From NCBI RefSeq assembly GCF_949628265.1, contig NC_088786.1:24387681-24451680 (forward strand): a DNA stretch of 64,000 nucleotides, read 5' to 3'. Of the stretch, positions 24,403 through 37,881 are shown one piece after another. Origin of the DNA: Cloeon dipterum (taxonomy: Eukaryota; Arthropoda; Insecta; Ephemeroptera; Baetidae). The first letter of the stretch is position 1, and each line of letters opens with the position of its first letter. The notes under the pieces are model-generated. The model did no database searches. It was not told the origin of the DNA and saw only the letters and a list, made by a program, of their open reading frames with translations. A program made the position numbers and the translations under genes.

Positions 24403-24548
24403 CTAATATAATTCTTCGGTGTTTTGTAAAATTTCATAGTTATAAGGTTTACTCACATTTCAAATAAAAGGAAGATCTTCATGAAATAATATTATCAACT
24501 CTTTTTTGTGTGTTCAATACAGGTAAAAAAAACATCCGGAAAGAAAGG

Positions 24549-24578
24549 CAAAAAGGGACAAGGATTTGTCCCTTTTTG
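24549..24578. repeat. Perfect 13-bp hairpin
   Basis: CAAAAAGGGACAA, a four-base loop (GGAT), then TTGTCCCTTTTTG, with no mismatch in the stem. It sits upstream of the candidate minus-strand small gene. It is too short for a microRNA precursor; it may be an element end or a structured RNA if transcribed. Confidence 0.85.
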
Positions 24579-27500
24579 TGACAAGGATAAATGGCAGGGA
24601 AATTCTTAAATTTAGCAAAGTGAAACTACCTCATTTCCAAAGTTAACATGTTTTCAGTTTGATCCTTTTTGAATGTTTGCTACGCTGTGTTACCTTTCTT
24701 TTGAGCAAACTTCTGAATGATAAATTTTTGACGATGTCAGGGTACACGTTGGTATTCGATACTTCTGCGTACTTACAATTAGTTAGCATTATAATGTAAT
24801 AATTTCGAATTAAATAAGGATAAATTGGCAACAAAACATGACTACAGCCTTGAATAATGAGAATTTTTCTAGTTTGTTTATCTTAAATTTAAAGGTATGC
24901 AACCATTTTCTTCCATCTGTACATCGCGGTTGCAAACTTTTCACAAGCAAGTCTTTTCACAGAAATGAGGTCTTCGTTTTCAGATTCAGTCAACAAGTTT
25001 CTGCCTATCGTAAGCCTTGTGTGGGTCTGATGAGGACCATCGCAATTGATACGTCCTCGCCCACCAAAGACAGACTAACGGCAATAGAAAAATTGCAGCC
25101 TGTGCGTCGGAAACGCAAAAACGGTGCTCATTTGGTGCTTCATCATAACGACCGTCAGTCACGACTAGAGAAAAATTAAATTATTCATCATCATCAAGCA
25201 TATGATGTTGTGTGTAGTATTATAGCGGTGCTACCACCGGCGGGTCAAAGGTCAGCCAGTGTGGAATTGCACTCTGCTGCGGCTGAAAATCCGCGGCAAT
25301 AGAAAAGTAGGCGAAATCAGCATTATAGGCCTATATACATGCGCCGTGTGTATGCATATATAATTATGCTTGCCTGACGAGCGATACGCCTGGTGGAAAG
25401 TACAAAAATGGAAAATGCGGGAGCCCTGACGGAGGTGGAGCCAAAGAATCGTAGGTGGGACGGAGAGTGCTACCGCGAGAACCTTACCAGAATGCGAGAG
25501 GGGGGCTGTGGCTTCCTGACGGTAGGTAGGAGAGCGCTGGGGCCTCCTGGTGTTATTCATGGTCCTTGTCTGTCCTCCACCGCATCATCATCTTCGGCTA
25601 CTACCCTCAGAAGCACCTCTGGCTACCGTGACTGCAGACCTGCTGCTTTTTTAGTCCTCCTGCAACTCTGCGCCAACACCACCAACCGCTAAGGTAATAT
25701 TTCACACTGCTTTATTGCTTTTCGGCCGAGTCGCGGCCCAGCATTTTCGCTTTCTCGCCCCGCAGTTTTTGAGCCTTTTCCCGGCATTTGTGTTTCTTCA
25801 GCTGGCTGACCAGGACGCAGGTGAGTCTCTTTTTCTCGTTCGCGGGCCGGTCTTTCCAGAACAGTCCTCGGCCGTTTCTGTCGGAAACTTTGCCCGGCCT
25901 TTTTTAATTAATCGGCGGCCCCTTTTTCTCGGTGTTTACCCGGCCGTTTTCCTGAACCAACAGTCCGATTCGAAACGGCCGTTTCCGCACTTTAAAGAGC
26001 CTCGCTCGCTCGCCCTTTTCCCTCGACGATGAGTTTCTGTTTCCAGACAAAATTAATGAACTTGTTTGCTTCTGTATAATATCGGCTCTCAAAGGCTATT
26101 TCGCTCGAGCCGAACCGCGCGCTTGTAACCCAATCCGTTTTCATTGATGATCCATCAGTCAAAAGTACATACACGTAATCGAAAAGTATTACAATGGAGA
26201 GCCGCCGCTCGGCCACTACTGTGGATCGTTTTACTTGACGAGCTGCAAGGTGTGGCAGAAACATTAATATTTTAACGCGGTAGGTATAGGTTGCGCGAGA
26301 GTTATAAGCGCTGCTGCTGCTGCTCGCGTTTTAGTTATTAGAGAACGCGGCGGGTTTGTAAAAAAAGAGAGCAGCACCACGATGATGAGGTGTTTAAGAA
26401 AATCAAACGAAATTCAGCCGCCGATGCGCAGGGGGCCCTCTCTTCATTAACTCTCTCGGACTTAATTAAAAACCATGTCATATTAATGGATGTTTAAACA
26501 CGCGCTGGGCTGAGCCGCAAGTTATTACTCGCCGCGCGGTAACAACCGTGAAATCTCGAACAATTAGTCCCTAATCAGAGCGTCTGCGAGGCATTTGTCT
26601 TTCATTTGCAATGTTGCTTTGGAAAATAATTGAATAGCGAGTTGTGAGTTTTCTTTGTAGTCTATAAATTTTGTCCTAATTTAAATTTTAAAATGCTGAC
26701 AGCTAGAAAGCAAATTATACTGTATTTTCTTACCATTGCAATATTTTTAGTGCTTTTATCAATGACTGTTTTATAAATAAAGTAAAAATAGTTTTTCAAT
26801 GTTGCTAGAAAAAAATGGATATATTCTTCATTGGAAGATGCCGTCTTTGTTAATTGCTTTCAATTACTGCATATCTTTAAATCTTTGACGAAAAAGGGTG
26901 TAAATTAATATTTAAAAAATTGAGCTCCCCATTTGCATCGAAAGAGAAAAATCATTGATTCTTTAACTGGTCGGACCGTACTCCTGTACGTACCTGTAAA
27001 AAATTAAATCGATTATATAATCAAGTGCACTTTCAATGCTCCAAGAGGAAATAATGAAGAGCTAAAAACATTCATAAGCTATGGCTTCTTAAAATCTCAA
27101 ACACGAAATGCAATGGGGCGATAAATTTACAAAGTTGCTTGTTAAATCTGTAAACCACATATCCTTTGATATATTGTGAAATGCACCAAAGACTGAAATG
27201 CTTTCCCACGGCAGCAAGAATGGCGAGAATTGTTTCCTGCAGTGACTAACAAAACCGCAGACGTATCGATCGAAATCTGAACCGGCGCAGCATCCCGGAT
27301 TAATCACGCGCGTGCATGATATCACGGGACGCGGCGCTTGGAGAGAGGTGAATAATCAAACACAACAAAGCGAGCGTTTCCTCATTTGGCGTGGGCGTCA
27401 CTCAAACTGTGAGAGCGATGTGATTACGGGAGAAAAGAGCCGCTCGTCGTAAAACCCGAAAATAAAAGCATCACTTCTTCTCGTCATATCAGGAAACTTG

Positions 27501-30500
27501 TAAAACTCGTCGTCGACGAATGGGTGGTCCTTTCTAAATACCAAAAATGTAGCACACACACACAAACCGTCGAGCGCAGGAGAAAAAAGATAAGAAAAGC
27601 GCGCAATAAAAGATTAAAAGGCTCAGATTAGGCCGGCGGCCGTTTCGCAACAATTTATTCCGAGCGCGAAAACGGCTCAGCACGCGGCTGCGGCGGCGGC
27701 AATATTTTTCTCCTCCATTAGGAAGGACGGCGCTACCGGTTAAAAAGCAGTGGAAGGGACTACCGAACTACACCTGGGGGAATCGCGGCCGCTACTTGTT
27801 GCTTTGATATCAAAAAGGCTACTGGTTCTCCGCGCCAGCCAATCCTTTCCTCCCAACCGCAGTAATAGTAATAACGCGCTCGTCACGCAATCATCTCTTT
27901 TGTACCAATCACGCTCAACACAGGTAGCACCGTTTTTTTCCTAATCCTCCGCTCGTGCAAGCCATGTGTGCGTATCGCTCATCTAGTAGGCGTAGAGGCG
28001 AGCCAGCGCCTTTTTCGGTCCAATTAACTTCATTTCATCGACTTATCTCGATTTATTTATCCTTCTCCGAAGGCGGCGGACTGCCTTCTTGCTCCCGTTT
28101 TTATTTGGATCAGGAGCCGTTTGCCCAGCAGCGTTTTCTACATGGAGAAACTCATTTCGGATTTAATATACCTCGCCGCGGACGGGATTAATAACGGCCA
28201 GTGGCCCGTGAAAATAATTACAGAGAGCAGTACGCTCGCCGAGTTTCTCCTATTTATCTCACTGGGTATTCGCGTTATGCAACTCGCATCACACGGGTCA
28301 CGACTTTTCACTGGAAAAAATTTTATTTCAAAACTTCTGCAAAGCTGTAAAAATATTCATGGATTCAACGAACTTTCATTTTAATTTTTATGAATTTCAA
28401 GTCTCATTTTTTATCGTAAAGTGCACCTTTCCCCTGACGCTGTTTCATAATCTCATTTCGCACACCGATATAAATCTTTTTGCTTATCACGCTCACTTTT
28501 TCGAATTTAAAACAGCAATTAAAATGCCAGCTTTTGAAATTAATACGCGTCGAGAGTTGCTTGGAATTCACGTTATTTTAAACTTTATCGCCGCTTTTAA
28601 AATAAATGCATTTATATCAGCTGCCGCGGCGGACAAATTGTTTTGTCTGCGCGCAATATTAATTGCGTGCACTCGGTGAGTAATGTGACGCGCGGCGAGA
28701 TTTATCTGGACAGAAATATGCATCTCAATCCGCTGGCTAGACGCCGAGCTAGCGTAACGCTCCTTTATTCTCACATCTCGCCGCCGCCGGGGAAATGAAA
28801 AACCTCGCGGACGAGAAATATTTTCGCCTGGCCATAACTAATCCGCGCGACCCGAAATTATTCCCGACGAAGAATGCCAAGGACGCGAACGCAGTAGCCT
28901 CCGACGAAACTATAAAGCGGCAGCCCTCACTCACTCAACACAGATTATCGCGCATTTCTCACAATTTGTCATTTAGGAGATACGCCAGATTATGACTCGA
29001 GATTATTCCGTGCGCGAAATACGTGAGCAGCCGCAGCACGCACGTTGCGCCGCTGCGTGCCGAGGTAGCATGCAGTGCGAGTCGTTTGTGTTCTTTTTTA
29101 TTTACGCGCGACGGCGCGACAGACCACTGGACGAACGGCAGAATGCTGTGACACATGTAATCCTCTTATGGTAAATATCTTGATGTGTTCATAATGCGGC
29201 TGCCGTAAATTGATACTTGACTTGTGGCCCTTGCACGCAAAGCTATTAGCGCCCGGTTCTGCTTTTCATCTGATTGACCAGATCACTCTGGCGCGAGGAC
29301 AGTAGTTACCTCATGCAATTAATTAAATTTTAAAAATTCTGATCGAACTTTCCAAAATTATTGAAGCTTGCAAGCTAAGTCTTATTAATAACAATTATTT
29401 GAGCTGAAACTATGACGTAATTTATAAAAATAGGGTCTTTCTATGACAGGACTAAAATTAACTATGAGGTAGCAATTTCTTCTGTATCAAATTGAGATTT
29501 TTAAGTTTGGAAATAATTAAATTTGACATTTTTTCAAAAGGAAAGACAATTTAAAGTAAAACCGGGACAATTGGGGAAATGAATAGTCCTACAGTAAATA
29601 TAAATAAATAAAAATATAGAAATTAAATTATTACTCTACTTCTCTAACTAGCACATACATGGGATTAGTTGCACGGTGGAAAGTAAAACTTGTTTAACTA
29701 TAGTATCAAGTTGCTGGCAGCTGTGTTGAATTTAACACAAATTCTAAATTTATTTCTCATGATACAAGTTCTAGATTCCGTCACCAATAAAAGAGTTGAA
29801 ATTTTTAATTGCAATGAGAATTCCGTTTTTTTATTAATATGAAATTCAATTTTTATCTCAATTTTGGCTCCATATGAGGACTTTTGTACTGTTTTGTGGA
29901 TCAAATTAATAAGTGGTTTAAATTTAACTTGACCGAAGCAATTTATTGATGTGCTCAAGGTCAGCCAATTTACAAGACGGTGTGAAAGAGCCGCATTGAT
30001 AATAATTGGTATCACTCAGAAAATCTTTGGATGCCGCATTTCTCGTGGGCTGTCTCGATATGTGAAAAAAGTAACCCTTGCTGGAGGTCCGTATCCCTTT
30101 GTTTGAGTGCGCGCACGTATCAATTAAAATGGAGCGCGAGAGGGCATAGTGCACGAGAGAGCCGAAAGTTAACCTCGTTTTCCCGTGAGAGCTGCGGCCG
30201 TGAACACACGTGGGTGTGGATCATTACGAGATTTGTTGCCTATTTTGTTATCCCGTAGCTATTATTTCAATAAACTGTTGGTGTACGCTGGGAACGAAGG
30301 CAGGTAGGTGGTAGTTAGGTGCCTTACCGTATAGGAAGCATGCCGATCGCCCAAGGCCCCGTTGCCGCCTACAACACGGCCCGCAATAAAACAACGTCCT
30401 CTTTTATGCCCGTGTCAGCCCTCCGGCCGAATTTCAACTTAACTGCTTTATTTCCACGGCAGTCCCATTTTTTACGACTGAAGATCTTTTTGTTTGTGAT

Positions 30501-33500
30501 CGCCGAATTTTCCGCGCTCATTATTTGCGCGCGGCGCCTTCCAGGCTTGCTCGCTTCCTGCTGTGAGTCGCCAAATGGAAATGCAATAAAACTGCCCGCG
30601 AGTGGCCCGCGACGACCATAACTCACGGCAACGAACGCGGCCCGGCCGATAATTTGGCTCGCACACACGGAAACAGCCGCGTTTTGCGAGATGATTCACG
30701 CAGCTGACGAATTTCATTCATCGTGCCGATTTATTGCGATTTCTCGACCTTTTGCAAAAGTGTGCACGTGGACACAAAGCAGATGTCTGTTGCAGCCGCA
30801 GAGACGCGAATTGAACTTGATCCCGATCATAATTCTCGAAGTTTATTCAGTTGCTTGCTGATGGCAAAACACGCGGTCTCATAACGCAGGATATATGGAG
30901 GATCAAATTTCCCGACACGAAAGTTCCTCACAAAACGATTACGTGCGGCTGCTAGTGGAATTTGAATATGCTGGCGACCGTTTATACAAATGGCCATATT
31001 TTCGAGTTGCTCAGCACCGGTGTTGTGCGTCTTGAAACCTGATGCAATAATGATTCATCCCACGATTGGACCCGGGCCGTATATTATCTTATTATTTTAT
31101 ACGCGGAGACCAGTGTCTGCTCACTCGTTCTCTTCTCGCGCGCGCACACAAACACACACACTCACGCATTTTATTAATTCCCGAGATTGGCCACCATCAA
31201 AAAGCCGTAAAGCGCATTTGGAAGAAATCGCCGAGCACCAGAAAAATATGATTATCCAGCGGCAGCGGCGGCGCTTGCGGTCACTTTCGGAATTTTACTG
31301 CCGCTGCCTGGGAATAAAAAGTAGTTTTATGTTTGACTTCTTCAGCAGCAGGTCTTTGCCTCATCAGTGAGTGCCGGCTCATTTTTGATGACCTAAAATA
31401 TTATATTGTGACGACGAGATGCGCGCGGCAGCGGCTGAATACATTAGGATAAAATATATTCGCTGAAGTAGCGCTTGGTGACTATTCCTTCCAAGCGACC
31501 CCTCACTGCGTCTGGCTACCTCTTCTCCTTTAATTAAATATTCTTTATTATCAACAGAATGGAATTTTATTATTATTTATACTACACTTGTTGCCAGGTT
31601 GTATTTTAAATTGAAATAAACGACCGCCGCTGCGAACATTTTAGCTGCCGCTGTTGAAATTTCCAGTCAAGACCAGAGAGAATGAATACGGATACAGAAG
31701 TTGTTTTTGGAATAGGCGAGATTTCTCGAAGGAATGATATTCTGCGCACGGTCTAAAGATGGATTGACTGATAAGTAGGATTGCGAAACTAAGCCGGTTA
31801 AAAAATGGAATGAGTTGGTTTAAGACTATTTAGATGGCTTTTCATATATTATTCCATCGCTCTCAGGAAGAATGAATTGCTTTAAATTTATTTGTTATCT
31901 TATATAACTTTCCATTCTGTGCTTTTATTCAAAATAAAGAGACTTTGGATTGTTTAATAATATCGCAACAGGTGATACACTGAACTAAAAATTTTGCAAC
32001 TGACAAATTTTTTCACTTTCTTTTCTAAGAAATACTTGGTTTGATTGATACTCATTTGACATTTCCGTGATGGTTCGAAACTCAGAAAAACTAATCTTCC
32101 ATATTGCTTTTGCTATAAGATTTTAAATAAAATAGCAAACAAACCAACTTTCAAAGAATATTTAAGATTTTTTGCTCAGTACCTGTGGATTAAATTTATT
32201 TTGACTCATCAACATAATTTTTGGCAAAGCAAAATATTCGGTAATAAACATCTCACTGATTAACCACTATCTTAAAGCGACGACCCTTCAAATTTATTGC
32301 TCTGGCGGCTGCGCTTTAATTGCCAAGGAACGTGTTCGTTTTATCTGAGTTTTCCTCACTCGTGTTTGCCGCAATTTGTTAAAAAAATTCCGATCCCTTG
32401 TCGGCGATACAGAACAAAAACGCGGCTCGGCTTTCGTTTGACTCGATTTTCATTAATTAAAAACGGATTTCACGAGGGTCCAAGCAAGCAGGCGCCTCAT
32501 CAAATTTTACAGCCCGACTCGCACCGAAAAAAAGAGTTTCTCCGAACGCGTAACAAACTTGCAGAGCCACTGCCGCGCTGAAATCAAATATATCACGTTA
32601 AACGCAGAAAAAATGACGCGGGGGCTATACGCGTAGGGCCAGGTATATGCCGAGTTAATTGACGCGCCGCGCTTTATACCAGTAGTTGGTTGCTCTCGAG
32701 AGGCAAGATACATTTCACATATTTCTTCCCGGCTGGGGTGGCTACTTCATAGAAGCCGTTTCTCTACCTGTGAGAGTGTGTATCCTATGATTACGCCTGG
32801 AACCCTCATCAACCGCTATTTAACTTGAACATGTCATCTCGCGAAAATATTTCCCCACCTGTGAACACTACTGATCTTTTTCCCAGGCCGGGGGTGCGCT
32901 GTTTGAAGAGAGACGAGATCCTCCTTCTCATCTCGAGAGCGATCCGAAAACTATCATTAACGTTGACGGGCCAATTTTTTTCACTCCCGTCCACGACTAT
33001 TAATAATAATTGCGAAAATGCAGCAGCAACTCCGGTACCTTGTCGATTTGTTTTTCGCCGGGCTATTCTTTGATTTTAGATTTCCTTTTGGGTGCATATG
33101 CTCCTGGTTGTTTGAAAACAAACGAGATGATTGATGGAGGCGTCGGTCAAACCGGAAATCCATCAGAAAGGCAAACATTTGAGAGATATCTCAAGGCCAC
33201 TTTTGGACACGGAATTAAACGATCCGCCCGAACAATATTTCTTATTCAATTCTAATTCCAAACCAAAATCTCAAATATTGGTTGGCTCACTTTGATTATT
33301 TTAATTTTTCTTCTCCGGTGTTTGAATATACATAGATGCACTTTGAATTAAAATTAGTCCAGTACGCATTTAATTGAAATGGCTAGGAGCAGATTGAAGA
33401 AAAATACAAATATTCATGGCCAGATTTTTAAAACAAAATATTAAAAACAAACATTTAAAAAAACAACCAATTTCTGTAATGTAATTAATCAACAATGTTC

Positions 33501-35018
33501 TTTAGTTTTTTAAGTAATTTTTTAAGCTGCAGCATACTTACGAAATCTCCCAGCGTCAGGTATTATTGTATATTTTCTAACGGTTTAGAAAATATTAATA
33601 AAAATTGATTTTTCATTTGAACCTGAAATTTACCAAACAATTTTATTCTTACAAGAGAAGTATCATTGAAAGAGAATTGATATGCAGTTACCTGAGCATA
33701 ATAACATTAAAGATGAGTCACAACTTACTTTTATTATATAAAAAATCTAAAAATATTGCATTATGATATTCCCAAGTATGTACTATTTCCAATTCATAAA
33801 CTTCAAAAGGGTACACCTTTTCTTCTTTAACACAAACGGCAATTGACAGCAAATTAGCATACATATGGAGCGCAACGACGCTCTCGTAACTGTACAATAA
33901 ACGAGAAAAACGGTTGTCGATGCGATGAAAGGAGATTTTTCCGTGAAAATGCAACTTTTCTCGCGCCTGCCGAGCTGTCACTCGATTCCACTCGACGCAT
34001 CTTCTCACGACTGGCTGCATAGGATCACAGCTAATGAATTCGTTTGCATTACAAGGTAAAGAGTTAATCTGCTGTGAAAATAGTTCACCGCGCGCAGTAC
34101 GTTAATAAATCTGGCGAGAGATGCACGCAGCATACGTATTTATGCGCGGATAATAAGCCGCCGCCGCCGCTCGATGGCACATTTGAAACCTTGAAAGTCG
34201 ACATTCTTGTGCGCCATGCATGCACGAAGCCTCCTCGTAATTCAAACACCTCATCACCATTTAGCAACACACGGCCTCTTTCTTTCTCCCTTAAACACTC
34301 TCCGCGCGGTGTGGGATATACATGTATGTAGACATATTATGCACAATCGTTTGTCCGTGTACTGCATTGCATTGTTGTTAGTTAGGCCGATTATTATGAA
34401 GAGAGTTGCTTGATTGCGACCGCAAATTATATCGATCTCGCGAGCGGTATTCGATTTCATTGAGGTAAATTATAATCAATAAAACACGATGCAATGCAAA
34501 TAGCAATTCAGAACATAAATTATGAATGGTGTGAAGTAACCCCGGCTCGGTTAATACGCTGGTAATTGAATATTCATTTGCTTGTACTATAATGTTTGTG
34601 TGTGGGTCGCAAATCGATTTGCGGCAAATTGCAATTTACTCTCGCGGGGGAGGTCATTAAAGCCGACGTTTTTCAAATTGATCGCCCACGTTGCATGTTC
34701 TCCGCCGCTTATTACAACAAAAGGCGCTTGTAAATAATTTTTATGCTCGTCATCAATCGAATTTGACACCCTGTTTTGTCGGAGTAGTGTCATTTTTTTA
34801 TTTCTTTCTCTCGAATTTCGCTCTGCAGAAGTTCCCGGAAGGCGCGTGCAATGCAAATGAGCCATCACTTGTCAAGCGATTTGCAGTGCGCGCGGCAGTC
34901 GTGCCTTTTCATCCTCGACGAGTGTCACTTTTTATTCTCCTCTTTCTCTGGTGGCCGATTTCATTTGCATACAGCGGCGGCGCGCGGGTCATTGCCGGCT
35001 GAATTATGGTGGCTCGGC
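24579..35018. other. Gene desert upstream of drumstick, probably regulatory
   Basis: More than 10 kb without a supported gene. AT-rich stretches (26.6-27.1, 29.3-30.0, 31.5-32.3 and 33.2-33.8 kb) alternate with GC-richer blocks (25.3-26.6, 27.3-29.2, 30.2-31.4 and 34.8-35.6 kb). The blocks are rich in CG steps and ATTA/TAAT homeodomain-type cores, with short CA and CTG runs at about 27.55, 31.15 and 26.31 kb. The many ORFs overlap on both strands, as expected of GC-richer noncoding DNA. Large conserved noncoding blocks around odd-skipped genes are expected; calling these enhancers is an inference. Confidence 0.45.
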
Positions 35019-35026
35019 TATAAAAG
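35019..35026 (+). promoter_or_regulatory. Candidate TATA box for drumstick
   Basis: A canonical TATAAAAG lies in a GC-richer block, with an initiator-like TCAATG about 30 bases downstream. It is 1.5 kb upstream of the drumstick start codon on the same strand. A strong splice acceptor at 36283 makes a 5' UTR intron plausible. I could not identify a convincing matching donor, so the link is tentative. Confidence 0.35.
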
Positions 35027-36283
35027 GCCGGTGACGCCGTGCGAAATCAATGCATCTCGGCAATAATGAGAGGCCATTGAGTGTGCTCAGCAGAGAGGAA
35101 ATAATTTAGCACAATAACAACCGGTCGATCTCGCGCGCAGCGCCGAGAGAGTAGGCCGCGATGACACTATTTATGATTCACTGTTCGCTTTTATTATCAT
35201 TCTCGCGATTCGCGAAAGGACGAAACAACGCAGTGGGTGCTCGCGCGAAGCTTCTCTTTCTTCTTACGTCGGTTTCCTTTCCAACTGCGATCCTGCCTAC
35301 AGTGCCGCCCAATCGGCGCGTGACGTGGACTTTTGCCAGACTGCCGTGTTCTCTTTTGCTAACACGCCGAAATCCCTGTCTACCAAAGTCGTGAAAACAC
35401 GGCTAGCTCTTCCTGTCAGACAGACTTTCAGAACCGATCAAACACACGCTGGAATATATGAGAGTCGTGTTGCACCACACTCTATAAAATCCTTGGCGAA
35501 AATACCAAGGTTGAGGAGTAGCGCGCTTCTTGCGCTCCTGCAATTAATTCTCAAGTAGCAAATTACTCGCAAGATTGCACACTGACGTCACCCACATCCT
35601 CATTGTTCACCGCCGATGAACAATACATTGCAAATTATTTTGTACCAAGATGAGAAATAATATCCATTATTTTTTAAATTGTTGGTCTAACAAGCTTGAT
35701 TATAAATTACTCAAGCAAAATTATATTTTCCATTGAAGATTTTTTAAATTCTCTACATCTATTATGGAATAGTCTGTGGTTGATACGAGCCATTATATTA
35801 TTTTCATTCTGACAGTTACTTCAGCTTTTTAGAAATTTTAAATCAAAAGAATTTTATTCTATTTAGTATCAAATTTTGGTACGAATGGGATAAAAAGCAT
35901 GAAAATAAACCTAAATTCACATCTAATTTGAAAATGGTATAAAGATTAAATTCTGCACATTTTTCTGAATTTAAATGAATATGTCAAAATTAGGCGTTTT
36001 TGCCCTGACCTCCAGCCCCTATAATTATGCAACTAATTTAGGAGCGAATAGTGCCACCCAACTCAAAATTCCCTACAAAAGCCCCATAGAAATTACAATT
36101 TCGGAAGAATGGGATAGATGAGATAGGTACAATTAAAGGTTGCAAAATCACTGATGATCCGCTCTTGTAACAGGCAAGAAAAAAAAATTTGAGCGATTTT
36201 TAATTCCAAACTTGTGATCTTGAATATATACGACGCCGTGTGACAACAAACATAATAACTAACGTGCGAATTGTCTGTTTCAG
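35027..36283 (+). other. Probable 5' UTR exon/intron region of drumstick
   Basis: No coding sequence recognised. Near the right end, a branch-site-like ACTAAC (about 36258-36263) lies about 20 bases before TTGTCTGTTTCAG ending at 36283, a textbook 3' splice site. The coding exon would then begin with about 260 bases of leader. The stretch 35.6-36.2 kb is AT-rich without visible features. Confidence 0.45.
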
Positions 36284-36544
36284 GTTGTGCAATTTGCGTG
36301 TGCCGTGGTACAATGAACTCCTGTAGCGAGAGAACATTACAGTGACACGAAGAGCGCGCGCGGCAAGAGAGTTGACTGGGTTCTTTCGACTCGCGAGTTC
36401 CAGATCCAGCAGTCCTCGTGGCGGCCCTAAAAAGCACCAGTGCTCGCCTACTGCCAAATTCAAAATTGCACACGTCCGGTCGTCTCGTCGATCTGATCCC
36501 ATTCGTTTCCTTCCTGGCGCCCAAGAGCAACCCCAATCGTCCCG

Positions 36545-37881
36545 ATGTTTGCGATTATGCCAATAGAGGCTGAGGATCGGAACTCAAACCGATCCGAATT
36601 TCGACGCAAGATGAGGGCCAAGTGCGAGTTCGTCTGCAAGTACTGCCAGCGTCGCTTCACCAAACCCTACAACCTGATGATCCACGAGCGGAGTCACAAG
36701 GATGACGTCACGTTCACCTGCGAGACCTGCGGAAAGTCCTTCAAGAGGCAGGATTACCTTAAGCAACACAGGTAAGTTTTTGCAGACTCGTGCGTTGTTT
36801 GTTTCGTTTATTTTTTTTCTCGTTTTTTCCGTTTGATTGCGAATTGGATGACTTTGGTTTCAATTTTCTGTAAATATATTGATCGTTCTCCTGTTGTTTC
36901 TAAAACTTTTCTTGTTTAATCCTTTTAACCAAAATTTATTCTCTCATTAGGGTTGAGGAACGCATGAAAATTATTTTTCCTCTTAATTTTTCTCACCAAT
37001 CAGGCCGACGAATTTTCGTTGTATTTTTTTTCTCTTTCATTCCAATTGAGGACCCGCAGTTTCTCAACCTCTAATGATTATTCCAACTCATTCGGACACC
37101 TGCAGCGAACAAATTTATTCCAAAGTGTACCGCATGCACCCTGTTGAATTTGCAACACAGAGTGTGGAGACCTCAGAACTGAAGAAGAGAAAAGCAAACG
37201 TTCTTTTACGAGAACTGAAAGACAGACAAAAATTAATTTGCTCCGATCACAGTATGACTAACAGTGTCGCGGCGTGTGATCGTGTGTTTTAGATGTGGGA
37301 TGATGCGGTGAGCTGCAGGGCAAGCGCCGGCTATAAGCTCGTAGCATAGCTCCCAACACTCACTAACACGTAAGGTCGCGGTTTCTCTATATCTATTTGT
37401 TCCTCTTGTGACGAGTCCAAGGCGCCAATTTGGCCGACCAAACAACTGCAGCCAAGCTGATAATGGAAAAATGATCTGCGCACAATTGGCTCAGCTTTCG
37501 GACCCTGATCGAAATTTCCAAAGTTATGTTGTCATTCTTCCATGGTGGACTTGAGGCAGATTTTCCTCTCTTTTCGGATTTGTGCATGATTTCGAAATTA
37601 CACATCGGCAGCAGTAGCGCAGAAGCAGAGCTGGAATCTTCGGCGCGCACTGATTGAAATCAGAGCTGCTGCAGCTGCTGCTGCTGCTGCCGATTGCAAA
37701 AATTTCCTACCGAGGATAACCCATCTGAACTGACGCATGCATACTTAATAAGCACACTCGCAATCCTGGTGCCCGGCGCGCGGCCATCGAGAGCTGATCT
37801 GATGTGACTGTTTCTGCTCGCAGGTCTGGCCATTACCCCAACAACCCCTGCTACAACGGATACGACCGCTACGTATACTGA
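36545..37881 (+). CDS. drm: Drumstick, small two-zinc-finger odd-skipped family protein
   Basis: Two coding exons, 36545-36771 and 37824-37881, give 94 residues (Drosophila Drm is about 81). The start MFAIMPIE followed by [11 protein letters not shown] matches the Drm N-terminus closely. Finger 1 is C31-C34-H47-H51, with the family signature [15 protein letters not shown]. Finger 2 is C59-C62-H75-H79; its last histidine is encoded by exon 2, and a short Tyr/Asn-rich tail follows. In Drosophila, Drm binds the repressor Lines through finger 1 and so frees Bowl, which acts in hindgut, leg-joint and epidermal patterning. The 1052-bp intron splits the finger-2 Arg codon in phase 2. A bowl/sob-type gene lies 11.5 kb downstream in convergent orientation. 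Confidence 0.95.
36772..37823 (+). other. Drumstick intron
   Basis: 1052 bp, donor GTAAGT and acceptor CTGCTCGCAG. The only visible feature is a CTG/CAG run. The ORFs inside on either strand are not conserved products I recognise. Confidence 0.85.
37665..37691. repeat. CTG/CAG trinucleotide run
   Basis: Eight to nine CTG triplets interrupted once by a CAG, inside the drumstick intron, about 130 bases before the acceptor. Minus-strand reading gives polyglutamine but no gene. Confidence 0.9.

Noticed and set aside
25393-26032. Two + strand ORFs with a nearby CAG/GTGAGT donor, possible gene or noncoding transcript
   Set aside because: The donor at 25821 is good, but I found no partner acceptor giving an open frame, and the proteins look like translated GC-rich noncoding sequence.
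36093-36536. 147-aa minus-strand ORF next to drumstick
   Set aside because: It overlaps the drumstick leader, has no domain, and is best explained as an antisense shadow.
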